Source: an uncultured Peptoniphilus sp.
GTDB taxonomy: Bacteria; Bacillota; Clostridia; Tissierellales; Peptoniphilaceae
NCBI GenBank assembly: GCA_902488455.1
Contig: CABTWG010000031.1
Span: forward strand, 1 to 13,885
Direction: 5' to 3'
DNA length: 13,885 nucleotides
A program made the translations under genes and the position numbers. The notes below the pieces were generated by a model. It had not been told where the DNA came from. It saw nothing but the letters and a program-made list of their open reading frames with translations, and made no database searches. Positions 13,784 through 13,885 of the stretch are shown here, piece after piece. The number at the start of each line of letters is the position of its first letter. Position 1 is the stretch's first letter.

Positions 13784-13885
13784 CAGTCATTCTGAGAGGC
13801 AGTCGAAGGCTCTGACCTATGTTTAACCCATCCTCGCCAAAAATATAATACAATGATCCTCCCAACTACAGTCACCCTGAGCGAG
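13784..13885. repeat. Dispersed intergenic repeat, two partial copies
   Basis: CAGTCATTCTGAGAGGCAG at 13784 and CAGTCACCCTGAGCGAG at 13869 share CAGTCA-NN-CTGAG and are 85 bases apart. Both look like members of the GTCATTCTGAGCGAAG-type dispersed sequences found in intergenic DNA of many bacteria (recalled, not checked). The second copy runs off the window. No gene is visible between them. Confidence 0.5.

Noticed and set aside
13663..13875. 70-codon minus-strand frame at the right edge
   Set aside because: It runs through the terminator, the palindrome and the dispersed repeat; composition is not protein-like.

Overview
The window is AT-rich chromosomal DNA from a low-GC, Gram-positive-type anaerobe. 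Strong AGGAGG-type ribosome binding sites, a short-form ThiC behind a TPP riboswitch, a lipobox lipoprotein, a CdnL-YacL pair and an M18 aminopeptidase all fit Firmicutes, and the flavour is that of Tissierellia/Peptoniphilaceae (an inference from gene content only; no marker gene fixes the genus). There is no rRNA, tRNA, CRISPR array, intact transposase or phage gene. Most of the window is ordinary core genome; the accessory-looking parts are the two ends and the stretch around 10.1-10.5 kb.

Layout. (1) 1-600: two hairpin-forming palindromes, then an N-terminally broken helical protein remnant ending in a terminator. (2) 582-2111: thiC alone, with a promoter, a TPP riboswitch and a hairpin that masks its ribosome binding site. 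(3) 2153-5436: a two-gene polyphosphate operon, ppx/gppA then ppk1 (hydrolysis and synthesis), closed by a bidirectional terminator shared with the convergent gene. (4) 5435-6562, minus strand: an M20 PepT-like peptidase. (5) 6640-7251: an exported protein with a copper-amine-oxidase-N-like domain. (6) 7296-10421: an envelope operon of a membrane-anchored FG-GAP-like protein, a DUF3160 lipoprotein translationally coupled to it by ATGA overlap, and a truncated GNAT fragment. (7) 10441-10510: a degenerate 14-bp tandem repeat next to a perfect 10-nt match to the anti-Shine-Dalgarno complement. (8) 10525-11966, minus strand: M18 aminopeptidase. (9) 12059-13743: the cdnL-yacL operon. (10) 13744-13885: a 22-bp palindrome and copies of a dispersed intergenic repeat.

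The best-supported unusual observation is the start of yacL. The reading frame extends 267 bases upstream of the first conventional start (TTG at 12868), encodes the two expected N-terminal membrane helices, and can only begin at an ATT codon at 12601, six bases after a good ribosome binding site. This gives 365 residues, close to the length I recall for YacL proteins, and suggests a rare infC-like start. The most system-like uncharacterised unit is the coupled FG-GAP/DUF3160 envelope pair. I see no clear novel defence or mobile system.
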